In this document: piece by piece, positions 51,813 through 63,760 of the stretch
Numbering within the stretch: the first letter of the stretch is position 1
How the letters are laid out: each line of letters begins with the position of its first letter
Assembly: GCF_016802725.1 (NCBI RefSeq)
Contig: NC_052670.1
Span: 8,266,141-8,330,140, forward strand
Length of the DNA: 64,000 nucleotides
Source: Solenopsis invicta
Lineage: Eukaryota; Arthropoda; Insecta; Hymenoptera; Formicidae
Direction: 5' to 3'
Program-made: the position numbers and the translations under genes
The notes under the pieces: model-generated
Seen by the model: the letters and a program-made list of their open reading frames with translations, nothing else
What the model was told of the DNA's origin: nothing
Database searches by the model: none

Positions 51813-52409
51813 TAGGGATGTGCGGGTATTCAAAATTACGGGTATCTGAGCTTTGGGTCCAGTCAGGATTTTTTTTTCGGGATCGGTTCGGAACCCGAAA
51901 GTTTGTAAAGTTTGGATACCTGAAATCGAGTCGGGTCCCGAAATCTCGTCGGAACTCGAAATCGAGACAAAATCCCAAAATTTTGTAAATTTTGAGTACT
52001 TGGATCTAAAATCGGGTCAAGAAGTGGTCATAGATCTAAATATCTTATACACTGATGTGAGAAAAAAATTACTAAGTTTTAATAATTATTTATTTAAATA
52101 TTGTCCAAATAAAATTTTTTCCGTAAATATATATTTAGTACACTAATTTAATTATCATTTTTTATTGAGTAAATACTTATATACTGTAAGTTAATATTTC
52201 ATTGGCAGTATTCAAATTTAATAATTCAATATAAACAAAATGCTTTACGTAAATTTAGTAATTTTTTTCTCACATCAGTGTATAAAGTATCTAGATCTCT
52301 GGCCGCTACTTAACCCGATTTTAAATCAGAGTATTCAAAATTTACAAAATTTTGAGATTCCGTTTCGATTTTGGGTTCCGACCCGATTTCGGGTACCCGC
52401 ACACTCCTA
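51813..52409. mobile_element. Inverted-repeat transposon with TAGGGATGTGCGGGTA ends, carrying a nested MITE
   Basis: The left end TAGGGATGTGCGGGTA pairs with the right end TACCCGCACACTCCTA, and the arms remain complementary inward (CAAAATTTTGTAAATTTTGA and AATCGGGT segments). The centre is occupied by a second element, 52046-52284. Confidence 0.75.
52046..52284. mobile_element. Nested MITE with TATACACTGATGTGAGAAAA ends
   Basis: Its inverted ends are exact over the first 16 bp (TATACACTGATGTGAG and complement). Next come AAATTACTAA-type words. Similar elements lie at 62240-62434 and 63761-63981. Confidence 0.75.
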
Positions 52410-52439
52410 ATATATACTCGTCGATGATTTAAATAGACG

Positions 52440-52970
52440 AACCACAACCGGTTCATCGCGGCGCGCGCTTGTTCCGGGAGTGCCGTTTAAAGTAATAGGA
52501 CTTAATCAGTCCAGGGGCGTAATTTGTGTATTTAACGCAAGTATTCCACGAGTGCAACGGGACGAGAAGGTTTGATCCAGATCTGTCAGGAGGCGAAGGT
52601 CTAGGAGAAGCCCATCGAGCCCCAGCGCAGTAATCTTGAGGTAAATATAACTTTTTATTTAAAATTAATAGTCTTTTTCCCTTTCATCCAATTTCATCTA
52701 AAAAAGAATAAATAAATTCTTAAAGAAAGATAATTCAAATAAAATTTTAATTAAATTTTATAAAGATATTTTTCGGATATGATTGCATTATTAAATATCT
52801 AATTAAATGTCGAGTTTTGAAATTTTGACGTGCGTGTAAAAATAGACTTTTCAAATATTGATTATTTTGAGTGTAGTTTTAATTTTTTAATTTTATATTT
52901 GTATGTTACAGTATCATCGCAGCTTCGTGGCTGAACAACTCCACTCCGTTGCATATCAGATCTGTGAGTA
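52440..52970 (+). ncRNA. Candidate noncoding exons paralogous to those at 44.1-44.5 kb
   Basis: A GC-rich segment ends at a donor after 52640 (TTGAG|GTAAAT). After 271 bp there is an acceptor (TGTTACAG), a 52-bp exon-like core at 52912-52963 and a donor GTGAGT. The core and the intron before it (ATTGATTATTTTGAG, ATGTTACAG, ATCATCGCAGC, CACTC) match 44400-44502, where the spacing is 253 bp. The two cassettes are therefore duplicates flanking the 516-bp array. No consistent reading frame, so a spliced noncoding RNA is my preferred reading. Confidence 0.35.
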
Positions 52971-53490
52971 AAAAATCGAATTTTATTTGTAAAATTTTTT
53001 TTTCTAATTTTTATATTCTAAATATTTAATTGAAAAATGATCAACGCTTCCGCGCGTAAGATATTATATATAAATAAATTATATTTACTACACGTTGTTC
53101 CGCCGATGCTCGATGCCTCTAGTAGGCCTCCTCCTCCTTTCATTGTCAGATTGTTCGGATTTTCAGTATCAAAAACACAATATTTTTTTTTATATAACAC
53201 TCGCGAAAGCAGATCATGACGATACTTTGTATTACACTCTCGAAACCAAAGCTAAAAGATACGATAATGCGAGATTTTATCAACAAAAACATCTCATAAA
53301 CGCTGCAATAAATGTTTCCTTAATAAATATATTATTTTCACCGGGATCACGCGTAACCAGATTTAGCAAATGATACAAGAGTTCGTAATGATACGAGAAT
53401 TCGATGAGACACAAGTAAGTCTCACTAACAGTATGAAATCGAGTTGAAACTGCGTTAGCTGAGGCGCACGCTGCTAACCGACGAACGGGC
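52971..53490. other. Spacer, no gene seen
   Basis: Short overlapping frames occur on both strands, without splice sites or recognisable protein character. Confidence 0.55.
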
Positions 53491-54391
53491 TCTGTTGATC
53501 GTAGCGCCGGGTCAACGTTCGACAAGGCCACACCGCGACGCACCACGCATCACGTGCCGTCTACCACCGTCTAGTCTAGTCCGCCAGACGCCCCCTCCAA
53601 CCCTCCCACTACCCCCACTATTCACGCTCAGCGAGCGGCAGCTCGGCCATCTTCGCTGCCGTTCGGCAATTGTCGTTGAGCTGCCATTGCTCCGGTCCGG
53701 TGTCGCAGCTCGCAGCGCCGCTAGTGCCACGCAGTGCCACCGTGATCGTCGCCATATTGCATAATACTGCGCCCCACATTCGTTTATTTCGCCGATCGTC
53801 GAACGTTACAACAAAACGTTTCTCTGTGCTTCTCGCGTGTTCCAAACCCGAATTGTGTACAAATACGGTCTCGAGAGTGTCGATGTGATTGCGAACGAGT
53901 ATTCTGATACGCAATGAACCGCAGAGTCGCACGTAGAGGTGATCGCGAGTATCGTGTGTGCTTCTTGCCGTTGTTGCGTAGCTTCGTCAAGTTTGCGCGC
54001 GCGAACGTATTCCCTGGAATAGGATACTTCATCACGCAGTAAAACATCGCGAATGTCAAGTGAAGCGTTACTTGTTGCCGTGCGATCATATTGAGTATAA
54101 GATTTGCAATCGGGAGTGAGTTTGTCTCGTTTCTATTTACGCGTGCATCCATTCAAACGACTCTCGCCGCTGTCTCGGGTGACGTGACGCATTGGCCGCT
54201 CGTTCCTCTTTCGCAAGCTTAGTTCTTATTGATACCTTCGCGTGCGTTTCGTCTTTTATTCGTGTTTGCGTTCGTATGTAATGTATTTATCAGCGTAATA
54301 TTGAATCGGCCGGTCGTGTGTACGGTTCGAGAATAACGAACGAGTTGTCAGCAGACTTTCACTTAAAAGATGACATCCATGGAGCAACTTG
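53490..54391 (+). CDS. CpG-rich promoter and possible first coding exon of an unidentified gene
   Basis: A CpG-rich block (about 53500-54250) leads to an ATG at 54370, MTSMEQL, with purine-rich context (AAAAGATGA) and a donor ACTTG|GTAAAT after 54391, leaving phase 1. No later exon is recognisable before 58 kb, so this may be a gene with a very long first intron or a noncoding leader. Frames open across the island on both strands are compositional. Confidence 0.35.
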
Positions 54392-54541
54392 GTAAATATT
54401 TTATTAAATGTTGTGTATTTCTTCGTTTTTGGGTTCGTATTTTTGTAATTAAAGTGTAAAGTCCTTTTTAGACGATCTATAATTTGTGACAGAGTTTGAA
54501 ACAGAATTCTTTTTGTAATTTTATATAGAAAACATGTGAAC

Positions 54542-54970
54542 AAACAAGTAACTTGCACCTGGAACCAAGATATGGTTGTGTAGAATGTGTAGATAATCAA
54601 ATATGACAGGCTACGTTCTGATGTACACTGCCCATATTAAAAATGTACAGTTCAAGTCACATAGACTATAGATTTTCAGTACTGGCAGTGACTTTCGGTA
54701 CACAGTCACAGTAAATTATGTCATTTACAATTCAAGAGTATTCATACACTGTATTTATACATTTCATGAAACATGCACAGTGTATAAATACTTGTGAATT
54801 GTAAATGGCATCATCTATTATGACTGCATACTGAAATTTACTGCTAGTACTGAAATCTATAGTATATGTGACATGAACTATAGATTTTCAGTACTGGTAG
54901 TGTATATCGGGACATTGTCATATGTGATCATCTACATGACTATATGGTTCCAGCAACAAGTTACTTGTTT
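54542..54970. mobile_element. About 430-bp inverted-repeat element
   Basis: The ends AACAAGTAACTTG and CAAGTTACTTGTT are inverted, followed inward by TGGAACCA, ACTATAGATTTTCAGTACTG and TTTACAATTC words that pair across the centre near 54770. Arms of about 200 bp are diverged by indels. Non-autonomous fold-back element. Confidence 0.7.
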
Positions 54971-56077
54971 AATAAACTGAATATAAGAAATCTCCTTGCC
55001 TTTTGTAGTTAAATCTGTTGATTAAACATGATTATGCTGATATATTATAAAAGATTCTTTCTAAACTAAAATGTTGCTTAACCTTTTTATGCCTGACTTT
55101 TCTAGGAATAATTATCATCTAATTCACGTTGTACTAGAGATTTTTAGGGTTGCTGATTATAAATCTATAATCAAAATTTCAAAATGCAGAATGGCAGATT
55201 AAAATATTACTCAAATCCAACAAAATTTAATATTTTTATCTGCCATATTTAATTTTGAAAGTTTGATTACAGTTGCATAATCAGACACCAAAAACTTTTG
55301 AAGCAGGCCTGGCAAACTGTGGCTCGTTGGCTGTTCTTGTGCAGGAATACATTGGGATTTCTTGTGGAATGTCCCCTTGGTGGCATTTTATCCTTATGAT
55401 TTACTAAATGTTAGACAAGGATAAAAGTGACATCTGGGGGATACTCAGGAAAGAATCTGAACATGTAGAATCTGTAGAACAGCTCATGAGCTACAGTTTG
55501 TCAGCTTTGAAGTATGAGTTTATTAAAATTTCAAAAAATTTTATATTTTAGTCTGTCATATTGGATCCATCATTTTGAAAGTAAATAGTGATTTTTTAAA
55601 TAAAAAGCCCTTACATTGATCTTCAAAATGAACCCAGAAAGGGCTCGCTATCATAATTTTTGTGGAAGAGATATGCATTTTTCTCTTTAAACTCATTTTA
55701 TGAATTTTTGATAATGTATACAGATCAAGAGGGGAAATTCCTAAGTATGTTGGTTTTTTTGTTAAGAGTCTTATTCTTTCTGTCTAAAATGAATCAGAAA
55801 GAAGTTGCTATCTTTATTTTTCAGAAGATATAAATTTTTGAAGATTTGGCACATACATGTGCCATCAGACACGACAGGGTTAAGGATGTATCTTAAATTA
55901 TATCTTAAAACATAAAAAATATAAAGATTTTATAGAATATTTTAATAGTATACATTTGAGTATCTCTGTAAAATTTGAGCATAACTTATTGGTTTAAAAG
56001 TTGTTTAATTTTTTGTTCACACTCTTTGTTTGTTTATTTTTTGTTTCTTATGTAAAATCGCGTTTGCAGTACTTATT

Positions 56078-56080
<3 letters not shown>

Positions 56081-56151
<71 letters not shown>
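56081..56151. repeat. (TA)n microsatellite
   Basis: About 35 TA units abutting the left edge of the second 0.94-kb repeat copy. Confidence 0.95.
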
Positions 56152-56153
<2 letters not shown>

Positions 56154-57105
56154 ATATCAATATCAATTTGCAACGGTTCAACATTTATAAATTACACGAA
56201 TATTAAGTTTCAGAACGTTAGTACCTAGGAAAGTATAATTTTTAGATTGAAGATATCAGAAAATATAACAAATTTATAAAAATAAAGTTAGGCTACAATG
56301 CATATACGACAGATCAGTTATTCAGTATTTTATAGTATTATTGCATGTATATTATATACATATAATATTTGTATAAATGAATATTCTCAGTGATACAATA
56401 ATTATGGAGATTATTTTTATGTTATAACAAAGCTGAATATTTTATTATTGTTTGCAGAAAAGTTTTCCATTATTATCCACTTGTAATATCGTAAAACACA
56501 TTTTCTTATAATCTTTTTTATGATAACTATGTTCAATTATAGATTAATTTTTCTGTTTTTAATGCATAAAATAGAATTGAAAAATTTTTGATCAATTTCC
56601 TTAATAATATATCTTTAATAATATCAGAAAGAAGTCTGAGAACAGTCACAAATCGCCTCTATGCCCATATATGTGAACATTGAACTATGTAGTCAATGTC
56701 TATGAATTCCAGATAATGTTTATGATTTTGTGGTTCTCTTCCATGCTAAATTCAAGGAGTAAGGTGAATTAGATAGAGAGGAACAATCAATCCTTTGTTT
56801 TTATCTAATTCATCTTACTCTACTATCTGCACTGTCTTAAACGTTTTCGAAAAGCGCAAGTTGACAAATTACATGTTTTTAGAAAAAAAAATTTTTATAA
56901 TTATAATAATTTTTTGTACTTTAATTTTATTATGTAATTTAATGAAGTTGTTTTAAAAGTAATTATGTTAATCTTGTATTACATAATAAGATTTTGCAAT
57001 CTAAACGACAGTTATTTGTGAAATAGTGTTACTGTAAATGGGGTAATGAAAATAAACATTATTCAAAAATTTAATTTATCATATAATAAGCAACTTTATG
57101 CATTT
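56150..57105. repeat. About 0.94-kb direct repeat, copy 2
   Basis: Same orientation and order as 40232-41175; see that entry for shared words. Confidence 0.75.
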
Positions 57106-57927
57106 GACTACCGACAATTTATTTTCGCAATAACAGCAATATGTCACTTGTATTATGATTTTAAATTTGCTTTTTCTTAGAGAATGTATAGTTATATTGG
57201 GATGTCCCTTAAAACGGCATAATAATTATTAAAAGAAAAAAAAATATACATACACCTTTTTGTACATTCTGTGTGTCTTATGTATAATATATATTCTTAT
57301 TTTGTTTCCGTAACATCAATAAAAATATCTCTCTCAATAAAAATACAATACTATATCAATTAAAACATGCATTAAATATTAAAGGTTTATAATGAAAAAA
57401 TACATGTGTTGTTTTATTATAATTATTAAATTTTCTGTATTGTAAGATGTAAACAATGTTCATAGCGTTTTTATTTATAATTGTTTTGAAATCGAATTTA
57501 TCAATATATTATTAAAAAAATATTTTGAGAAATAATACATAAAAAAGTTTTAAAAGATATATAAATCTAAGCATTATTTATATTATTATTATTTAAATAT
57601 AATTAAACGAATAAAATATAATTCTAAGCCAATATAAATTTAAAAGCTTCTAGGGTGATGTTCGCCAATTTGATTGAATACAAAATGTAAAAATGTTTTA
57701 TTTTTTTTTATATATAACAACTAAATGTTTTTTTTAATATGAGCATGTATTTTTTACATTTTTAATTTAAGTAAAAGTTTATAAATTAAAGTTCATGTTT
57801 AAAGAGCAACTACTAACAGTTAAAAATTAAATCATTAAAAATTAACAAACATTAAGTTATTGATTTTATAACTTATTTTATAAAATAAAAAAATTAATGA
57901 AATTAAAGGCTCTATATACGAAATTGA

Positions 57928-58097
57928 AATATCTACAAAGAAGGTATTTTGACCAATAAGAGTTAATACAGAATATTTTTGTGTACTTGACAGCTTTTAT
58001 AAACGATTGTAAAGGACGTTTGTAATAAAAAGCTAAGAATTGCACAAAAATATCTTGTGCTAGTTCTTATTGGTCAAAATACTCTTTGTTAGATATT
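57928..58097. mobile_element. 170-bp MITE
   Basis: Arms AATATCTACAAAGAAGGTAT and a near-complement at the right, continuing through TTTTGACCAATAAGA, pair over about 80 bp. Confidence 0.7.
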
Positions 58098-58279
58098 TTA
58101 ATTTATTGTTAAAATTTTTAACTATTGTATTTAATTACTACTTAATCTTGTGTATTTATACATCCACACGCATGTTCAGGTCCAAAACGTTTCGTATATC
58201 AAAAACACTTTTTTCGATATACATTTTTCCTCACATTTGTTGTGTGACGTTTGAAAAAAAAGCGGTGTACGCATTTTTC

Positions 58280-59139
58280 GATCTATCCCCTCCCAAAGGG
58301 CGGCTGCCGCACGCCTGTTGGCACCACTTCTCCCTCCTCCCACCAGCGGCCGGCGACGTGCCTGCTATGGCGATGTTTACAGCGTAGTCACGGCAACGGC
58401 TCATGTGATCAGTCGGTGATCCGTCGCGCGCCGGGTAACAGTGGACGTTCGCGGTGTGTGTTGGGTTTGCGTTTCACGTTACCGTCGTTCGCGCGGACTG
58501 TTATTTTCTCTTTCTCTCGGAGTATTGGCACTTTGACGATCGAACAATTTAACGAGACGTGAAACCTGATGGCGCGAATGTCCGGAAAAGAGTGACGCTG
58601 ACAGCAGAGTGGTGTGCACGAACGATGTTTCATCGATGTGTTTCTCTCCTTTGACGCGATACTTTGTGTGGATTAGAACTTGAAGGATCGACATAGTCGC
58701 GACGATAGCTCCGAAATGAAGTGCGTGACACTCGTAAGCGCCGGCGAAGTGCGGATCCTTCGTCGCACATCGTTTCGATCGCCGAATCGTTCATGCCAAT
58801 GAGTGAGTGCGTGCGCGCGGGTCCTCAATCGGTTGTCACCTAATTGATACGAAATCCGATAAAACGATGTCCTGCGTGAACGCGCCAGTGACCGTTCGCG
58901 AGTATGATTGACAAACGATTGAGCAGCTGTCGAATTTGAGTGTCATAAGGGGACGAACAAGGAAGAGGAAGAGGCGGCAGATTTGCGAAGTGCCGTGAAG
59001 TTCGCGAGGGAGGCGAGAGCGCGTAGCAACGTGAAGTTCGCGGGGGAGGTTCGCGCGCGCGGTGATCACGTGACCGCGTGGGACTCGCCGTTGCCGCGAG
59101 AAGGACGCGGGAAGGACGCGAGAGCGTTGTCGGCGTGTT
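58280..59139 (+). promoter_or_regulatory. CpG-rich promoter and 5' UTR of fringe
   Basis: GC-rich DNA with many CpG dinucleotides leads directly into the first fringe coding exon. A minus-strand frame of 183 codons (58836-59387) overlaps it but is compositional. No core promoter element was assigned. Confidence 0.55.
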
Positions 59140-61804
59140 ATGGTCCGCGCGTTTTCGTTCGCGGGACGAAATGAGGGTGGCGACGCAGCAGCAGCAGCAG
59201 CGGCGCGGCCGTCGATGAGCCCCAAGGATAGATGCGCGGATTCCGCGGTGGTGGAATTAGGCTCGTGGCCCTGCAAGTGGTCCGCTACAAGCAGCCCCCA
59301 GGCACGTACGTCGCTCGCCGTCGGCGCGGGCATGATGCCACGAGGTCTGCCGACGAGACGTGGCCTGCAGGCGCTAGCGCTCGTCATCGCTACCGCCTAC
59401 GCCACTATTCTCCTCTACCAGGCCGTCGTACCGCGCCAGGTAATTCGAACGGTCGTTATCGCCGTATTTATCCCCGTCGTCGCGCCGTCGGTCCCGCGAC
59501 ACTCGCCCCCCGCGTTCGCCTAAGCCGAATGAGACGATTTGAATTTGACTAATTAATGGTAGCGTGCGTGCTATTCGAAACGTTATTGTCGCCGCATATT
59601 TATTCTAAAAAAATCTAGAATTTTTAGAAATCGGTGCACGTACTGAAGCTTCATCGAGACCGTGAGCGTGTTGTAAGGATTGCTGGAAAATTTTTGAGGT
59701 TACTGATGCAATTAACCAACGCTTTGAATTGCCACTGGTCTTTGTCGTTGCCCCTCACAAAAACAAAATAAACAGTAATACGAGCAAGATTGTTGCGACT
59801 AAGATTTGGTGTTTTGTAGAGAACCTTAGGCCATAATTAGGAAGAAGGGAATTTTTGAGAAGCTACTTTAAATTTTAAGTTTTCTCTTTTTTCGACAAAA
59901 CTTTTTGCTTAATCATTTTTTTTTGTAACACAAAATCGATTAGCAATAAATATGGCATACACACATCAGCGTACATTCCTTTATGACTCGCGAATTTTTA
60001 TAAAAAAAAATTAATGATAATATAAGATAATACATTCTAAATTGGCGTCGTGCTTTAACTTTCTGAATCATGGGCTATGTTCCGTTTCACGCATAATGCG
60101 CATGGCACATCATTTTATCCTTGTAATTCCTCAAATGTTAAACAAGGACGAAATGATACATCATGCGCATCATGCGTGAAACGAAACGTAGCCCCTGTAC
60201 TTTCAGTATGTTACAATCATCTATTGCGGACAGAACGTTACATGTTATAATTGGTTCATATTATTTCTTTCCAAATTTATTTTTTAAGTGTAGAATATAA
60301 ATGGTCTTTGTAATCGTATGATTAAGAAACGTTAAAGAATATAATAAGATAAATTTATTTTAAAGATGTATTAAAAAAAATCTTTGACTTACCAGGAATT
60401 GTGAATAAAATTCCTGGAAAATCTCGGGGGAATTTATTTACAAAATTTGAGGAAACGTCTTACTATATAGCATAAAAAAGTTTGAAATTTGGTTCTGTAG
60501 AAAAAATATAGAAAGGAGCTTGTATTTAACATTCTTCGCGAATAATTCTACAATATCATGGTTTTTATGATCTTAATCATTTTTTCAAATTACGTTATAT
60601 TAAAAGAAAAGATACTATATGTGTTAGAATAATCTAAATTAAGTTTAAGTAAAGTAATAAAATTGCAATTTTTATTATATATTTTTGACAACGATCATCT
60701 GCGAAATACTGATAAAATAAATATCTAGCATTTTGGAAACATTTCGTTCAGTATTTTATACAACGCAATTAACGATTAATTTATATAAGTACATGTCTTA
60801 TACATGTACAAAATATCTACATACATGTCATTAATTGTCTAGGTACATGTCATTAATTTTTAAGTAATTATCGTTTGAAAAATAATTGCTTTTTCATAAA
60901 CTGAAAAATGTAAATATAACAAATGACATTCTTTAATTAATGTCAAGGAGATAGATTGGACTTTTACAGAATTTGGAATTAAAATTTGAAGCAGTGAAGA
61001 TATTTAATATTAGAATCAGACAAACTTCACGTAAAAATGACTATTTTTAGTGATACCTTTGTAGAAGAAAATTTGATTCTAAATCAGCTAAAAAATTAAC
61101 TAATGCAAAACATAGTTTCATAATTATTAGTAGTTATTTTGGTATACTACGTATCTCTTATGTGCTACAACGACGTAACTAAAAAATTGTCATTTTTGAA
61201 TTGTCTAAAAAGAAAAGATCTAATGAAAATTCAACATAGCTATTGAGATTTTTTATTCCTTTACAATCTGTAGATCAAATTATTACAACGGAATTGCATT
61301 TAAAAATAATATTAAAAAATTTGAATGAGGCAAAACATTCAAACTGAAAAATTTGGTTTCTGTGAGTTATGTCGTTGTAGCAAATGAGCGGTATCGCTTA
61401 CTCTGTTAACGTGAAGAGATATCTTGTCTATATTGATGTTATCCATGAAAATAATTGCATATTAAAAGAAATTTTTCAATTCTCTTAATGTTGAGGCTTC
61501 CTGTTCTCCATAGGAAATTTTTCTCTTTATTTTAATAATATATTCTGGTAATTGTGCATTGCAGTGGGTCGACGAGATGAACGTGGCGGAAGTGAATAGC
61601 CGAAGCGTGATAGTGGAGGTGCCGGCGTTGAGAAAGTTAATCAGCGAGGAGTCGCCGGTGACTCCGCCGGTGGCGACGGCGACTATGGCACCGTTCGCTA
61701 CGAACCTCGACGACGTGTTTATCAGCGTGAAGACCACCAAGCACTATCATCACTCGCGCTTGCCGGCCATCATCGATACGTGGTTCCAATTCGCCAGGAA
61801 TCAG
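59140..61804 (+). CDS. fng: Fringe, O-fucosylpeptide beta-1,3-N-acetylglucosaminyltransferase (5' part; continues past the window)
   Basis: Two coding exons are present: one ending at 59439 (donor CAG|GTAATT, phase 0) and 61565-61804 (acceptor TTGCAG, donor CAG|GTAAGC, phase 0). The first encodes a type II signal anchor, LQALALVIATAYATILLYQA, preceded by basic residues, as in Drosophila fringe. The second ends with LDDVFISVKTTKHYH and DTWFQFARNQ, the conserved start of the catalytic domain. Later exons, with the DxD motif, lie beyond 64000. Known role: a Golgi enzyme that extends O-fucose on Notch EGF repeats and biases Notch toward Delta. The start is ambiguous. In-frame ATGs are at 59140, 59215 and 59332. 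The last (MMPRGLPTRR) gives a short cytosolic tail like the Drosophila protein and is my preference; the feature is drawn from the outermost. Confidence 0.92.
59820..60460. repeat. Dispersed repeat copy in fng intron 1
   Basis: Counterpart of 31680-32300 (AGCAATAAATATGGCA, CTGGAAAATCTCGGG, TTTACAAAATTTGAGG words in the same order), interrupted by the MITE at 60072-60194. Confidence 0.45.
60072..60194. mobile_element. 123-bp MITE in fng intron 1
   Basis: Arms GGGCTATGTTCCGTTTCACG and near-complement pair through CATAATGCGCATGGCACATC and ATTTTATCCTTG. The inner ATTTTATCCTTG segment also occurs in the partial hairpin near 55386. Confidence 0.75.
61149..61396. mobile_element. Terminal-inverted-repeat element in fng intron 1
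   Basis: The left end ATCTCTTATGTGCTACAACG and the right end (complement of CGTTGTAGCAAATGAGCGGT) are inverted repeats of about 30 bp, around an AT-rich core with no coding capacity. Confidence 0.6.
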
Positions 61805-62239
61805 GTAAGCGCCTCCTTTGCGCCGCGCGGATCACCGTGAAATGCCGATATCTCGGATTCATTAGCGTCGCTCGATCACCTCGTTTTTTGCGCTTCGATC
61901 TTGTGACAACCTCATTACAAATATAGCGTGAACATCTGAAAATATTAAAGCTGCCTGAGAGTATCGTTCAATAATTGAGATGCTTTCTGATGTAGTCGTC
62001 ACATATCTCTTACTTGTTTCGCTCGATGCATTAAGCTTATTACTGCTTTGGATAAATTTTATTTACTTTATAAAGCAGTCGTGTGTGTATCGTTCAGCAG
62101 TAGTGAAGCTTTTTATTTCAATTTGAATTTTAATTAATAATGTGAATACAAATTTAATAATGTAAATTAAAGTCAATTGATTTTTATTCTTGCTTTTTAC
62201 TAGATATATTTAATATTAGTTAAAATTTTAAATGTTTTA

Positions 62240-62434
62240 TATACTGAGAAAAAAATTACTAAATTTAAATAAATTATTACTAATACTATTCAAATAACTA
62301 TTTTATATCAGATCAAAAATATTTACTTTATACAAGTAATATTTGCTACAAATGATTTTCACTTGTTTGAAATAAATAAGTTATTTGAACAATACTAATA
62401 ACATATTTAAATTTAGTAATTTTTTCTCAGTATA
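62240..62434. mobile_element. MITE with TATACTGAGAAAAAAATTAC ends
   Basis: Inverted ends are near-perfect over about 30 bp (ACTGAGAAAAAAATTACTAA and complement). Same family as 52046-52284 and 63761-63981. Confidence 0.75.
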
Positions 62435-63760
62435 TGGAGGATCAATTTTGCATAAAAATTAACATATAAGAAATATTACACGGATGTAATACTTCTTGTG
62501 ATAAGAGAATAGCCTCATGATATTTTTTTAAAATTATTTTTGCCGAAAATTCATTATTATTTAATTCGTTCGCTATTATTCGTGAAGCGAACGAAGAATT
62601 CGGATAAGAGTCACATAAGAATTGATCGTGTTAAAGTGTGATAAATGCACGCATAGTCTTATCGCGACGTCTCCATCATCACGAGATTCATCTATACGCT
62701 TTCGAGCTTTGGAGCGGAATAGACCATACTTTGTACACGACTCGTTGGGCCTTATCCAAGGGTATCGAAGCGTATTCGCGCGTATTTACCGTAAACCGTG
62801 TCGCCGATGATCAGCGTGAATTCACGATTTCTCGCGCCGTGGGAATGAGATTCGTTCCACTCTTCCTTCCCTACAATTTCTCATTTGCCTTTTCGTAAAT
62901 ATCGCCGGCGCCGGTCCACGCCTCGCGAAAACAAGAGGCACTCTTCCACGCCCTGTGAATATAGAATTTACGTGATATTGTTGTTGCAAAATTAATTTGA
63001 TTCGACTTTTTAAATCATAATAGATTAAATCTTTTGGGAAATCTCTTCTTAATGTGCACGACAATTACGTTATCTTTACTAGTGCAAACTATATGTTTGT
63101 GTTTATATTAAATAATTATCTGTATAGAATTATATCTTTATTTTGATATATTTATTTATATATTAGAAGAACTCGAGAGTGTGCTTTTTCTAGCATTGTA
63201 AAAATTGGAGCAACGGACAAACATTTTTTTGATAATTAATACTAATGAAGAAACCTTGAGAAGTTCTCATACGCCGCGCCGGCATGATTCTTGCGTCGGA
63301 TAAAGAAACAAAATACGTGCATCTCAGCGGCTTCCGCGTCCTTCTGCACTTCACCGGGTTAATATACCGTTCCTCCAGGTAATTACTACCTGGATTTGCA
63401 CGAGTTCTCGCGTTTCCTGTAATCTCGGTTGATTTCCTCTACGCTCTTCAGGAACGAAACTTTAGCGGATCCAGTCATGGATACATTACTCGCGCTGTAT
63501 CTTGATTTGATTTCATTTCTCTATTTTGTTTATTTTATTTCTGCAATTTATTTAATTTCTGACTTTGCCATTTAGATATTTTTTATCAAATTTTAATTTT
63601 CAATAGTAATTGCGACTCTTTGTATTATAAATCTCAAAGTCCTTATTTTATTAATCCATATTTATCAATTTATAATTAGTAACAATCGTTGCAAGTAAAT
63701 ATTTTTTTATACTTAAATTTCTACGTACTCAAGTTAGCACAATCTCGATTTCCAAACTTA

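Larger units (their letters stand above)
54392..58280. other. Repeat-rich stretch, no gene seen
   Basis: Contains a 430-bp inverted repeat (54542-54970), a partial hairpin near 55370-55450, a (TA)n microsatellite, the second copy of the 0.94-kb direct repeat, and a MITE at 57928-58097. The rest is AT-rich without coding signals. Confidence 0.6.

Noticed and set aside
58836..59387. 183-codon minus-strand frame over the fringe first exon
   Set aside because: It overlaps the fringe exon on the opposite strand and has only compositional Arg/Ala/Ser bias.
62622..63064. Short frames in the CpG-richer patch of fng intron 2 as a fringe exon
   Set aside because: None matches the conserved fringe catalytic region, and no splice sites in phase 0 were found.
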